A DNA stretch of 35,349 nucleotides from Monoraphidium neglectum (lineage: Eukaryota; Chlorophyta; Chlorophyceae; Sphaeropleales; Selenastraceae). Both the position numbers and the translations under genes were made by a program. Location: positions 1 through 35,349 of the forward strand of contig NW_014013595.1 of NCBI RefSeq assembly GCF_000611645.1, in the 5' to 3' direction. Shown here in pieces: positions 21,320 to 32,481 of the stretch. Every line of letters begins with the position of its first letter. Within the stretch, counting starts at the first letter, position 1. The notes beneath the pieces were generated by a model that ran no database searches, was not told the origin of the DNA, and saw nothing but the letters and a program-made list of their open reading frames with translations.

Positions 21320-23596
21320 TCATTCCTGCTGGAAGCTGGCCTGGTCACGCCTCCATTGATCCAGCGCGTCTTGAACAGCCGCCACATGTGCGTCCTTGCG
21401 CTCCTGTGGCAAGCAGGGGCGATGGCAAGGCGTTTGAGACAAAACCACCAGGTGGCAATTAACAGACACAGTGAGACTTCCGGGAACGTGTTGCAGCGTG
21501 GTGCTGCACGCGACACGCACATCCAGCCAAACAAATGTTCACTCAGGCTTCTGCGCCGCCACCCACTCCCCCTCTTGTTGCTTCACCTGTGGCATGAAGC
21601 TGGACGTGAAGGAGTTGGCCGCCAGTGCCGCCAGGCTGTCTGGTCCGAGCCCGGCTATGCGCGCCACCCACTCGTAGTTGCCAGACACGTAGCTGGAGAG
21701 GTTTGGGGGTCGAGGTGAGGCAAGACGAGGGAAAGCGGTGGGCGTTGAGAGCAAATGGATGGGATTATATCGAGTGAGGTTGCACAATCCATACACTGCC
21801 TTTGTGAGATTATTGTATCAAGCCTTGTCAGAATCAGGTCGGCTGAGATGTGCACCTGCATGACTGTGCCATTGTCCAACCCTACACCTCGGGCTTTCTT
21901 GCTGCCTCATTCATCCCCCACAGCCCACCTCCCAAAGTAGGCCGGGTCGTCGCTGTTGATGGTGACGCGCATCCCGCTGGCCAGAACCTGGCGAATGCGA
22001 TCCTCCAGCTGCCCCTTGTACACCTGCAGCTTAAGATTGCTCAGCGGGCACAGCGTGATGGGCACCTGGCTCTTCACCATGGCCGCCACCAGGGCCGGGT
22101 CCTCCAGGGAGCGGATGCCGTGGTCTATGCGCTCCGCACCCAGCAGACTGAGGGCCTCGCGCACGTAGGAGGGGCCGCCCTCCTCGCCTGTAATTATAGT
22201 GGAGAAGGATGATGCGGCCCAATGGCAAACATGCCATTTCACAGACTCAAATGGCTGTGAGACATCTAAAAGACTGAGTATGGTTGGGACACGAAAGGCG
22301 GATGCCATGTGACAGCAGGGGTTACCAGCTTGCCCCCAAACATTCCAGACATGTGCCTTTGTTGCTGGCCCTGTATAAACGTGCATGCGAGCACCCTGCC
22401 GCTCCTCATCATACCTGCATGCGCCACCCTGTGCAGCCGCAGAGCCGCCGCCTCCCCGTATGCAAGCACGAAGTTGCGCGGCGGGTGGCCCAGCTCGCTG
22501 CCGTCCATCCCCAGCGCGATGATGACGCTCTTTGGCAGGTAGGGGATGGCTCGCGTCAGCGCCTCGGCGGCCGCCTTGGCGCCAAATTCGCGCTGCACGC
22601 ACAGCAGGAGGGATGCCTCCACAGGTGATTCTGCCAGGGCGCGCGACAGGCCGCGGATCACGGTCTCCAGGGGCACACCCCTTTGAGGGGGGGACGTCAC
22701 AATTGTGAGGCTTCATGAGCGGTGGCTGGCGTGTTGATGCCCCAGCGTGTGTTCGTCGGTGATGGTGTGGGTGCAGGCGTAGGGGGGGCTGGCTTGCTGC
22801 TTGAATTTAGGAACGGATTGCCCCAAGCAGACCCAGACATGCCCACCTTGCCAGGTGCCCCTGAGGATCAAAGAATATCTCCGCGGCCCTGATATTCTCA
22901 GCCTCTGCGCGCGCAAGGTACTGCTGCGCCAGGCGGTAGAAGTCGTCCTCAGTGATGAGCACCTTGGTGGCTGCCGCGTACATCCGGAGGAAGTCCTGGG
23001 TGCGTGGCGCGCGCCGCGGAGTGCAGCAGCAGTAGTAATGAGAAGGCAATGGACTTAGAGAGAAACTCAATGACATGATCAGGCCGCAGCAGCAGGCTGC
23101 AACGGACCTGGGCGCTGTGGCTGTGTGTTTGACGCAGAGCTCACAGCGCTGGATGCTGATGTTGTTGCTGTGCGCCACTTTGCTGGTGGGATGAACATGC
23201 CCCTTTGCCTCCACACAGAAGCCTAAACGCGCCGCAGCAGCTTTTGCCTCCTCTGACCTCGAGGCAGGTGAAATTGGTGCGAGCCGCACGGGCCGCCTCG
23301 ACATCGGTGTAGGGCAGCTCGACACCGTTTTTGGCTGCCAATGCAAACATCAGCTCAGGCTCCAGCGTCCCCTCTATGTGTATGTGAAGCTCAGCCTTTG
23401 GCAGCCGTTGTATCAGGTCACGCAGCGCTGCTTGGCCGCGGAATTCGGAGTGCAGCGGCAAGAAGCCCTCGCTGAACAGGGCCGTTTGCTGCGCAGGGCC
23501 GGCGGCGGAAGCACGCCAGGCCGCCGTGGCGGTGCCCGCTAGGGACAGCGCCAGCAGGAACCGAGATAGAAGTAGTTGATGTGGTTTACTAGCCAT
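21320..23596 (-). CDS. Adenine deaminase-type amidohydrolase, tandem copy B (400 aa)
   Basis: Six exons: 23258-23596, 22847-22995, 22415-22680, 21929-22187, 21597-21692 minus correction to 21587-21692, and 21320-21403; the fifth exon is 21587-21692. Intron positions and phases (0, 2, 1, 2, 0) equal those of copy A, so the pair arose by tandem duplication. ATG 23596 opens a clear signal-like N-terminus ([20 protein letters not shown]). Motifs: [15 protein letters not shown] (His71, His73), [55 protein letters not shown]. It is predicted to be a zinc-dependent adenine (possibly adenosine) deaminase entering the secretory route, or an organelle if the N-terminus is misread. It ends in [10 protein letters not shown] instead of the Gln-rich tail of copy A. 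Outside exon 4 the two proteins are only about half identical. Confidence 0.9.
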
Positions 23597-24401
23597 TCTT
23601 AGCTACAAAAACTCTTGACTGGCGTGCCCCGTGCTCGATCAAAGCAACGATCTCAAACCCTGCGACAGCTGCCTGCAACTTTATGAGCTAGAACCGTCGC
23701 TTAGGAAATATCACATATGAAACGTAGCATCGCGCCCCACCGCATGGACGCAGCAAATGCGGCGGCGAGTGGCACTCGACTCATCAACTCATCCACCGCA
23801 GTCCGCGAGGTGGTGGCATGGCATCATTGCCCAGGCATGATGTAGTACACAAGTTATGTTATGTGCCCATTTCTATATTACGTTGTATGTGGCCAGCGCC
23901 TTGCTGACCTCCCCGGATCCCTTTGCACAGGTTGACCGGCGAGTTGGCCACAGCACGGGTGCCATCATCACCGTCCGATCACATGACAGCAGAGTTCTAG
24001 CTTGACCAGCGATACACTGGGCCTCACATGGTATGTTACACAGCCAGGTAGTGCGGCGTGCAAACCCTCTGGTCGCCTTCAAGACTGGACCGCGGCCAGC
24101 CGCCACGCCGCACACAGTTAGTGCACAGCCCAAATCAAAACACAGCAGCGACGGAATAGCGCGGGCACGCGCGCTGCTGAGACACAACTCTTCTTCTGGA
24201 GATACAATTAAGCCATGACTGGTAGCGGCGGCAGGCCGCCAGCCGACCGGCACGCCGCCACCGGCTCGCCCGCGGTGGCGCCTGCAAGCCGCCAGCCAGC
24301 CAGCAGGCCGGCGTGACCACCGAGCCTGCCTCCGCCGCCACCGCCGCCGCCGCCGCGCACACATGCAGCGGCCGCGCGCGGCCCCGCTGCCCCCGCGCGC
24401 C
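23597..24401. other. Intergenic region, GC-rich repeats near the right end
   Basis: 805 nt between deaminase copy B (5') and the gamma-CA stop. 24220-24360 is very GC-rich with repeated GCCGCCAGCC-like and CCGCCGCC blocks. No gene I can support. TGTAA on the minus strand occurs at 24036-24040, 362 nt after the gamma-CA stop. Confidence 0.4.
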
Positions 24402-25849
24402 TCACTGCGGCGGCGCCTGTTCGAGGCTGCCGGCCGCCAGGGCATCCATCTTGGCCCTGACCAGCTGGAGCGCGCCCTTGTGCTCCGCGGCGAGATCCTG
24501 GTAGCGCTTTGGGAGCGCCTTGAGGTACTCCGCCTCCTCAGGCTTGAGGTCCCGCAGGCGGCGCGCAGGGTTGCCGCCCCACAGCTCCCCGCCCGGGACG
24601 ACGGCGCCGGCAGGGACGACGGCGCCGGCGGCGACCATGGCGCCGGACTCCACCTGGGCAAAAGGAGGACGGCGGGACGTACAGGGGCGACACCTCTTGT
24701 GGCGGGGGAAAGCAGCGGGGTCATGAATCTCTCTCAGCAAGGGAGCTGCAGAGCCGCTGACTCTCGCCACGCGTTGAGGAGTGAACCGAGCTCCCCTGTT
24801 GGCCCCACAGAGGGATGCACCATGCGCCCAGCTTGGAAGCAAGGCGCGGACGCGGCTCACAGGCGCGTCCGTGGCTGCCGCCTGCCTCTCCAACAACATG
24901 GGCAGCGCACCGTGGCGCCGTCTTGCACGACCGCGTTCATGCCGATGAGCGACTGGTCGAGAACCGTGCAGCTCTGCAGCACCGCGTTGTGCCCCACGGT
25001 CACAAAGCTGCCGATCTTAGTGCCATGGCCGTCCGAACGCAGAGACCCGACCGACACGCCATCTTGGAGGTTGGTGTTGTGGCCGATGCTGACGGGCTGG
25101 GAGTCGCCTGCAGGCGGTCGGGGGGTGGGTGCGCGCATGCGCGGCAACGGCGTTTTTACGGCAGGGCTGCATCAAGGAGGGGCCCGCCTGGGAAGACGGA
25201 AAACATGCCAATGAGCTCAGCGCATGCCTAGCAGTGCTGATAAAGCCGTTGCGACCCTTCGCACGAAGCTGCATTGTCGGTGGCCAAGCAACATGCAACC
25301 ACACACCCGCTTGGCCTCAGCCGACTGCCTGCCGCTGTTGCTGCTGCGCCTGCTAATTGTGCACATACGAGCATTCAGCAATGCACGGCCCTGGCACAGC
25401 GTCTGCTCACCACGGACAGTGCAGTTGTACCAGATTGAGCAGTTATCACCGACTGTCACGTCGCCAACCACTTGAGCAGACGGCGCGATCCAAGTCGTGC
25501 TGGCCACCTCGGGCAGTTTCAGTCCCGCGTGCAGCACCGGGCTCAGCTGTGGAACTGCAGGGGTGCGCGGAAAAATAGCATTGCATGTGATAGGTTAGGG
25601 CGGCGAGCCAGGCGCAGACCCGCAAGTTTGCACTGCAGCGTGTGTGCGCAGCGGCCCTAGCACAGCTGTCGCCGCGCCCACTTCCGCAGCCAATGCGTTT
25701 GCGCGTAGCCAATCAACGTTTGCCGACATCTGGAAGCACTCACTCTGCTCCTGAAAGCTATTGACGCCCTGCAGGGTCGCCCCAAGCCTCTCCAGCGCCT
25801 GCCCTGTTTCTCGCACAGCAAACCCAAGTCGGTAACGCAATGCGTTCAT
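24402..25849 (-). CDS. Mitochondrial gamma-carbonic anhydrase-like protein of complex I (232 aa)
   Basis: Four exons: 25744-25849, 25411-25554, 24911-25107, 24402-24653. Phases 1, 1 and 0 fit. The N-terminus (LGFAVRETGQALERLGATLQG) is the hallmark of plant mitochondrial gamma-CA subunits. The body is a left-handed beta-helix hexapeptide protein: WIAPSAQVVGDVTVGDNCSIWYNCTVRGD, GHNTNLQDG, VTVGHNAVLQSC, IGMNAVVQDG, GAMVAAGAVV and LWGGNPARRLR. These subunits form the matrix-exposed trimer on complex I in plants and algae. Of the three zinc His known in the active family, only the one in VGH (His123) is present; Gly104 and Gln128 occupy the others. Arg83 and Asp85 (RGD) are kept. It is therefore likely a structural, non-catalytic member. 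It is shorter than Arabidopsis gamma-CA1 (about 275 aa) at the C-terminus. Confidence 0.92.
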
Positions 25850-26329
25850 GGTCGTAGATCTGCGTCTAGAGAAGTGTTGAGGCCAGGGGCCCCAGATCAC
25901 GCCTGCTGTAGAGCCCCTACAATTCAAGAAGAGTAGATGTCATCCAGGTACCTGCATTCTTGAAGATGGGTATCCTCACGTTTTTGCCATGCACTGGGTT
26001 TCATTCGGATGGCACCAGCACTCACTTGTTTGCGCTCTCGCACTCGTTTGTTTGCCTGATGGGTCGTGAAATGAGCGCTGCATTGCCCAGTATTGCTAGC
26101 TTCACAAAAAAGATTGTATGCGCATCAAGTCTGTTTGACACGACGCCTATTGGATCGAATAGTCCAAGGATGTCAGGGTCATGCACACCCAAACATGGGT
26201 CTCGAGTGATTGAGCCCCCTGCAAAGGGTAGCAAGGCAGGGATCATTACAACAGCTGACAACACCATCGCAGCCTAAGAGATCTGCCTGGGTACTCTTTT
26301 ACAGCCCACCCGCCACAGCCCACTGCCCG
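25850..26329. other. Intergenic region upstream of the gamma-CA gene
   Basis: 480 nt between the gamma-CA start and the stop of the next minus-strand gene. The open frame at 25960-26277 (+) has no motif. TGTAA on the minus strand at 26299-26303, 27 nt after the stop at 26330, may serve the upstream gene. Confidence 0.4.
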
Positions 26330-27886
26330 CTACTCTGCACCGCCCCCAGTCGCTGCGGCACCACCCGCGCCGCTGCCACCGCCCGCCTTGGCGCCCGTGG
26401 CCCCCTCGGCCTGCTCGCCGCCCCTTGCGCGCCGCCACGCGCCGGCCTTCGTCGCCGGCAGCCCCGCCATGCCACGCCGTACAGCGGGCGTGCGCCCCGT
26501 CCGCCTCGAGGCCGTTGGCCGGCCCTCGTTCTCGGCCGCCGCTGCTGCCTGTGCTTCCTCAAGCTGCCGCCGCCTCTCCTGCAGTGCAAGCACATATTGT
26601 GACAGGCGCAAGGCATGAAGCTCCAAATCGGCTGTCGTGTATGCCGGCGTGCGCCTGTATTTCAACTGGCAGCTCCCCAAGATGCATGGTGGCTCCACAA
26701 CACGCAAGCTCGACCCACCACAAATGCACCCGTGCAGCCGCTCAGCGCAATCGCCGCCAGCCTGTCCGCAGACGCACGCCCCCTCCCTCTCACGCTTGCA
26801 GAGCGCCGCCCACCGCGCCGCGCCAGCACCGGCAGCCTACACCGCGCCGCGCCGCGCCCCACCTGCCGCTCCAGCACCAGGTCCTCCACCGCGGCCCTGA
26901 GCTCCGCGCCGCCGTCCTCCACCCCCAGCTCCTGGAAGTCGCTGGAGCCCAGCGCGTCCACAGCCTCGGCCATCTGCTCAGTGTTCAAAGCCGCCAGCGA
27001 CGATGAGCCTTGAGGGACAGGGGGAGAGCGGGACGAGTCGAACGGGGCAGGCGACGGCGTGAGGATGGGTTTTGCTTGCGGGGCGCAGGGTGCTGGCGAC
27101 AAGCGGGGCACACACGGCTTGCGGACCGAAGCCGCGCGTGTGCCAAGGGCTGCACGCCCACGTCGCGCTCCGTGCCGTGCTGCGACGGTGCGCCCGGCCA
27201 TCCCCGGGCCGTGAGCTCTGCGCCTCACCTTTGCTGCCGGTCAGGTAGGCCATCAGCACGTCTGCGGGGTCGGTCCCGCTGCCACTCCCTGGGTCATCAG
27301 CGCCGCCGTCCTGCCGCCGCCGCCGTTGCAGGCTGTCGCCGACCAGCTGGGCGGCCCAGCCAACAGCCTCCAACACGAGGACAGCCTTCACCATCACAGC
27401 AGCCAACCCCACGCAGCGCCGCACCCAGCGACGACGCCGCGCAGCGGGGCCACCCGCCTGGCCGCGGCGCCGTGCGCCGTCAGCGACAGAGCAGGAGGGG
27501 GCGGCGGCAGTGGGTGGCAGTCGGAAGCGGACCGCCTCGGTCTGATCGGGCGCGACGCCGGCGGCTGCCAGCGTCATGAGCAGCGGGTTTTCACCACCGA
27601 TGTCGCGCCAGGTGCCGTCCTTGGCCAGAACGTCAATCTGCAACAGCATTGTAGATGAGGCCCAAGAAGTATGGGTTTGGGTGCCGATATGTGCGTGCAC
27701 CGCGTCGGGCCGCCGCCTGCAGCAAGCGCAACTCTCCGCAGCATGGCCAACAGCGCACACCTCACATCCAGCCAACTCTCCACCATGCAGCTTCACAAGT
27801 AAGCTCTCAAGAGTGTCGTTTGTATTGATATCATCTGAAACGCGCTGCGAGATCAGCCGCGCGCCTTCAAATATCGAGATCTGCAT
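26330..27886 (-). CDS. Unrecognised protein with one predicted membrane segment and coiled-coil tail (about 309 aa)
   Basis: Four exons: 27761-27886, 27229-27637, 26863-27008, 26330-26578. Phases 0, 1 and 0 fit. The last acceptor (CTGCAG before ERRRQLEEAQ) is the least certain, because the frame is open further upstream (LELHALRLSQYVLALQ) in the same helical register. Residues 1-85 (MQISIFEGARLISQRV ... TNDTLESLLVKLHGGEL ... VRFRLPP) look like a small folded beta/alpha domain, perhaps ubiquitin-like, but I cannot assign it. Residues about 98-116 are Arg-rich. Residues about 117-142 are hydrophobic (CVGLAAVMVKAVLVLEAVGWAAQ), consistent with one membrane helix. After an acidic Gly/Ser linker comes a helical part (EQMAEAVDALGSSDFQELG, AELRAAVEDLVLERQ) and a basic Ala/Gly-rich tail. 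Function unknown. Confidence 0.6.
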
Positions 27887-28813
27887 GTTCCCGCCCAATG
27901 GCCAGCAATATGCGTACACAAGCGCACTTTATGGTGCATGCGTATGTGTCGTGCATCATGGCGGCATCGTATATTGCCGGCGCCTGCGCGCCTGCTGCCC
28001 CCGGTGCTTGCGCGCGTCAGCATGTGAGTGTTGCACGGCCGCATGCACCTGCAGGACTGGGCTGCGAAGGCCTCTAGCGATCATGGTGTTGGCGAGCTGG
28101 TCTCCGTGGAGCAGCATGTGGCGTCATAAACACCTGGCGCTCTGACACAACGCACAAGGCACCCAGCCCATCCCCACCCCCAAACAAGCGACGTAATCGT
28201 GCATCATAAAGATCTGTTACAAGCGAATACTGCGCTGGGATGTATGCACGCATCTATTCAAAGGGGGCGTGATGGGGTTTTTGTACATCACAGTTCATAA
28301 CGCCAGCGAGCTGCACAGCTCTCCGGAAAGTCCAAAGCTGAAGGAGGCACAGCCACGCAGCACGACAACACAGTTTGAGGGAGGTGCAGCGCAATGTCAT
28401 CACCTACGGGCGCGTACAGTCATATCTCGTATACCTCGCCCGCCCGAGGCGGGCGGCCAGTCCACAAACAGTGCACCGTTAGGGTGGGGTGCTGTCAAGC
28501 TGAGGGTGGTCACAGTGCCGGGGTCAAACTTGCGGCCCATCCGGCTTCCTTCAGCCCAGTGCCGATGTTGCGGTGGGCACCACAGCATTCCAAAAACCAG
28601 GCCAGGCAGGGGTTGGATTTGCCGCCACGCAAGCAAAGCATCTAGTCATTGCCACAGGGCATGCCTAGCTGTCCTGTCATCTGGGCCTGCTCTGGGCGTG
28701 ATCTGGGCCTAAGAGCGCTAGGAAAAGTTTTGATGTGAAGTGTGCTATGTTTGTGTAGGGATAATCTCATCTAGCCTTGTCTGGTGACGCATTCACCCCT
28801 CGCCGCACAACCC
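27887..28813. other. Intergenic region, no supported gene
   Basis: 927 nt between two minus-strand genes. A 147-codon frame at 28269-28712 (+) and a 78-codon frame at 28400-28636 (-) overlap and have no recognisable motif or splice context. Confidence 0.4.
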
Positions 28814-31303
28814 TCACAGGCCACCAAACGGCGCCAGTGGCACAGCGCCCGGCCCAAGCAGTGCCTCTGGAGCGAGCGCAGCGCCTGCTGTGATGTTGGT
28901 GGACGGGGTCCCTGCAGGCCCCGGCGTCGTGACAGTCATAAACCGCCCGCCTGTATCCGCTTGTTGTGGCAGTTGAAGAGGTGCCGCGCCGAACACCACT
29001 GCCCCTGGCTTGAGCTGCACGAAGGAAGTCGCTGCCATGCCACTGCCATAAACCAGGGCCCCCGCATCGCTTGCCAGCGGGGATATGCTCCCCGCGCTTG
29101 CGGACCGCTGGTGCTGGGAGCCTGACGGCCGCTGCGGCTGCGGCGCGGCGCCAAACGCAAGAGGCTGGCTGCCGCTTGGCTCGTGCGGCAGTCCAGGCTG
29201 CTGCTGCAGGAGCGGCTGCGCCTGCAGGCAAGGGGGCAGCGCCGCGATGTTCGAGGCGCGGCCCGCCGCCCCAGCAGGTGTGGTGCACATGCCTGACCAC
29301 GACGGGGTGGTGGAGGCTTCGTCTGGGATTGCAATGCGCTCGCCAAGCGGCTCCGAGAGCGTTGCCAGCAGCGGCCGCGGGGGGTGCAGGCCGCCGCGCC
29401 CTGCAATGCCCGTCGGCGGCGGTGAGCTTGGCACGCTATGGCCGCTCATGGAGGCCAACCATCCCTGCACCTGGAGCTGCTGATGCGGCTGATGGTGATT
29501 GTAGTGAGCGCCAGCAGAAGTGTTCGCACTTGCTGGCGAGAGTGGGGCCACCCCGCTGGCAGCGCCGCTGCGCTCATGAGGCAGCGGCGAGCCCGTCACA
29601 CCCAGCAGCTCCGCCAGCATTTCCACGTCGCCGTCCTCGTCACCCAGCAACGCGGGCTGCTGCTGCTTGATGACCAACGCGGTTTGGCCACTCTGCTGCT
29701 CCTGCTGCACAGGCTGCTGCTGATGCTGATCCTGCTGAGCCTGCGTGGACTGCGGCGGCGAGGCGCCAGGCGCTGCAACTGCTAGCGACGGTGCTGTCAG
29801 GGACGGCAGCTGCTCCGGCAGCCCCAGACAGCGCTGCAGCTCCCGCACCTCAGCCGCCAGCGCCTGGTTGGCGGCACTCGCGTGTGCCAGCACCTGCTGC
29901 AGCCCCAGAGCGCGGCCGTCCGCCTCAGCCTGCGCGCGCTGTGCGGCCGCAGCGCGTGCACGCGTGGATTCCAGCTCGTTTGAGAGGCGCGCCAGGTCGC
30001 CATCCAGCGCCTGAACCTTGGCCTCCAGCTCCAGCGTGTATTTGACGCGCCGCTCCTTGGAGCGTGCGGCGCTGAGGCGGTTTGCAAGAATGCGCTTCAC
30101 ACGCTTGGGGTCAAGAGTTAGCAGCTCGCCGCGGTTACGGCCGCTGGCGCCGCCGCCGTTGGCGCCGCCACGTCGGCCGCCGCCCTTCTTGCCACGGCCG
30201 CTGCCACTGTAATTGTCGCTGTCGTCATCTTCTTCGTCTTCCTCGCCAATCTCATCCCTGATTGATGTGAAAAGCAACAAGCCACGAGTCATTTGAGAGC
30301 CGTCCGTTGGCATATTTGGCTGATGCAAGAGTGCAGCCCAACATTTGAAGCACAGCAGCTGACTGGACACTCACACTGGATCAGGCAGAGGTGGACAACA
30401 TCGGCTTGCCCTGACTCTCCCACAACTGACGTTTCCGTTGCGACCCAGAAAATGCGCCGCCTCACCTTGGAGGGCTTTCCATGCCGCCGGCATCCTCGCC
30501 GCCATCGCGCTCGAGCACTGACGGCAGTGCCGGTGTGAACGAGTTGCGACGCTGGTGGCATCCGCTGCCCGTCTCACCACCCGTGCGCTCCAGCGCCACT
30601 GCCGCAGCAGCCGCTACGGTTGCGGGGTCCTTGCCCTTGCAGCCAGCGTGCGAACGCTTGCCTGCGACTGCGACGCCCAGTGCTACCTTGTCCGTCGGCT
30701 TGCGCGTGCGCGCTGGCCGCCCTCCAACCAAGTCTGCTTGCTGGTGTTGCTGCAAGAGCTGGAACGGCTGCGGCTGCACCTGCTGCAGCTGCTGCAGCTG
30801 CTGGTCCGCACCGCCAGGGAAGGGCGCGGCCGGCTTCAATGCGTCGTCACCGCCGCCCACGTACAACGGGCCTGCGGCCACCATGGCTGCGAGGGAAGCT
30901 GCGGGCATAGCGCTGCCATGGCCGCCACCAGGAAGGGGCTGCAGCTCAAGTGGCTGGAGGTGCTGCACGTTTATGCCAGCTCCTATGGCCGCCGACACTG
31001 TAAGGGGCTGCGGGGTGGAACATGGTGAAAGAATGAGCGCTGAGACCATGCATGCACACCGAGGCGGTGACAATACAACGCTTCGACGGAGCCCGCCTGC
31101 ATAGCCAGCTGGACTCTCACCGGCCCAGCGCCATCTTCAAGGCTGAGATTGCTGTACAGCGTTGCCCATGTATCGCTAAGTGACCTGTGTACAGGGAGAT
31201 GGGTAAGCTTGGGCCTGCCCGAGCTCGTATCGCATGGGGCCGAGGCGCCCTGTGTGCAGGTAGAATGTTCAAGCACGTACCTCCTGTGCCTGCCTCCCTC
31301 CAT
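28814..31303 (-). CDS. Group I (VIP1/RF2-type) bZIP transcription factor (690 aa)
   Basis: Four exons: 31281-31303, 31121-31184, 30466-31007, 28814-30257. Phases 2, 0 and 2 fit. Splicing exon 1 to 2 creates GGRHRRSLSDTW near the N-terminus, similar to the phosphorylatable HRRxxS motifs of plant group I bZIPs, which 14-3-3 proteins bind. Residues about 210-225 are acidic ([10 protein letters not shown]). The bZIP begins at about 259: [22 protein letters not shown], with Lys277 in the place where most bZIPs have Arg in N-x7-R. That Lys is diagnostic of group I. A leucine zipper ([23 protein letters not shown]) and extended heptads follow to about 350. The rest is Gln-, Ser-, Pro- and Gly-rich and probably an activation region. 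It is nuclear; plant relatives act in osmotic/touch sensing and vascular growth. Exon 1 is the least certain part. Confidence 0.88.
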
Positions 31304-31435
31304 AGCGGTGCGCCTCGGTCCAAGACCAGACAGAATGTCGACGAGGGCCCAGCGGCCTGGCCTGATCAGCTGTTATCAAAGCATGTCTCTTCTCATCACG
31401 ACAGCCCCTTCTTCCAAGACGCCCTGATCGCCGGA

Positions 31436-31534
31436 ACCCTCTCCCGAGCGAGGGTCCTGCTCAACAACGAGCAGCAGGCGTTCGATTTCTCGAAATCGGA
31501 AGCAGCTGCCTTGTTGTTTTTATTCTTCAACAAG
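31436..31534. repeat. Cluster of four adjacent short inverted repeats
   Basis: ACCCTC/GAGGGT (31436-31441 with 31450-31455), CTGCTC/GAGCAG (31457-31462 with 31469-31474), CGATTTC/GAAATCG (31483-31489 with 31492-31498) and CTTGTTG/CAACAAG (31510-31516 with 31528-31534). All pairings are perfect, and the palindrome GCAGCTGC lies between the last two. The function is not known. Confidence 0.6.
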
Positions 31535-32459
31535 TAGGTGAGGAGCCCGAAGAATGACTGCACATGAGCCGCCATCAAGGCATCCTGGCTTCTGCGGCAG
31601 CTGCGGGTGGAAGGGCGCGCCTGTCACGATCTTCCCCTTGTGGAAAGCCCCATGTCCAAATGCACAATCCACAAAAGAGCTGGAACAGGCACAGGGTAGG
31701 CATGACGAGCACCACTGGCGGCCTGCCGGTCAAACCAGATGGGGCGACATGGCCATGACCTGACGATGACCGATTGCATGCGCATCAGTGGCCGGTCAAG
31801 CTGATGCTCACTATACTGTTAACCTGGGGTGCAACTTACCAGTGTAGGTGCTGCGTTGAGGTGCCTGTTCCCCACAAGCCCAGTCCTGAGGGTTGAATCT
31901 GCAGCTTGCGTGTGGCAGGCAAGCGAAGAGGTTGGTGCACAGCAAGCTTTCACACGCGTTCAAGAGCAGCCACAGGACAGGCGCAAAACTCTCGCACAAT
32001 CCACTAAGTGGTGGTCCCAAAAGAGCTCGTATGTGCACATTTTTATCACCAATGCTGGAAGTGCATGTGGTTGATGCCAATCATGTGCAGGGCTGGCCAC
32101 AACGCTCTACACGCATAATTCATTAAGCATGTGTTCTGCGGTCTGGACAGGTGGTCAATGCAGCGGAACGATGGATACCAGTGTAGTCCTCCCACCTCAC
32201 TTGGTTATCACCTGAGCTCTGGCTTACCAGCTGCGCACCGTGCCACCCTCATGAACGGATTTATATTGAATGCATCTGGACTTGTGGTTGTTACGGTTCT
32301 TTGAGTGTGTGCATAGAATGAGTCAGGGCAGGCACATCCCGCACGCTTTTCACACACTGCCGCTTGCCATACTCGCTGAATTGGGCGCCTACAGTAGCGA
32401 CCGTCCATTCAAGCCCCCTGAGACACAAACCGATTACTGTCTCTGCTTGCTCGTTATGG

Positions 32460-32475
32460 GATAGATAGATAGATA
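32460..32475 (+). repeat. (GATA)4 microsatellite
   Basis: Four perfect GATA units. Confidence 0.9.
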
Positions 32476-32481
32476 AGTTAC

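Noticed and set aside
21587..21692. Fifth exon of deaminase copy B first placed at 21597-21692
   Set aside because: That boundary breaks the frame; recounting gives 21587-21692 (106 nt), the same length as in copy A.
28269..28712. 147-codon plus-strand open frame starting MMGFLYITVHN
   Set aside because: No motif, and an overlapping minus frame looks equally good; no splice or context support.
31187..31537. 116-codon plus-strand frame over the hairpin cluster
   Set aside because: It overlaps the 5' exons of the bZIP gene on the other strand and has no recognised domain; the hairpins are the more notable signal.
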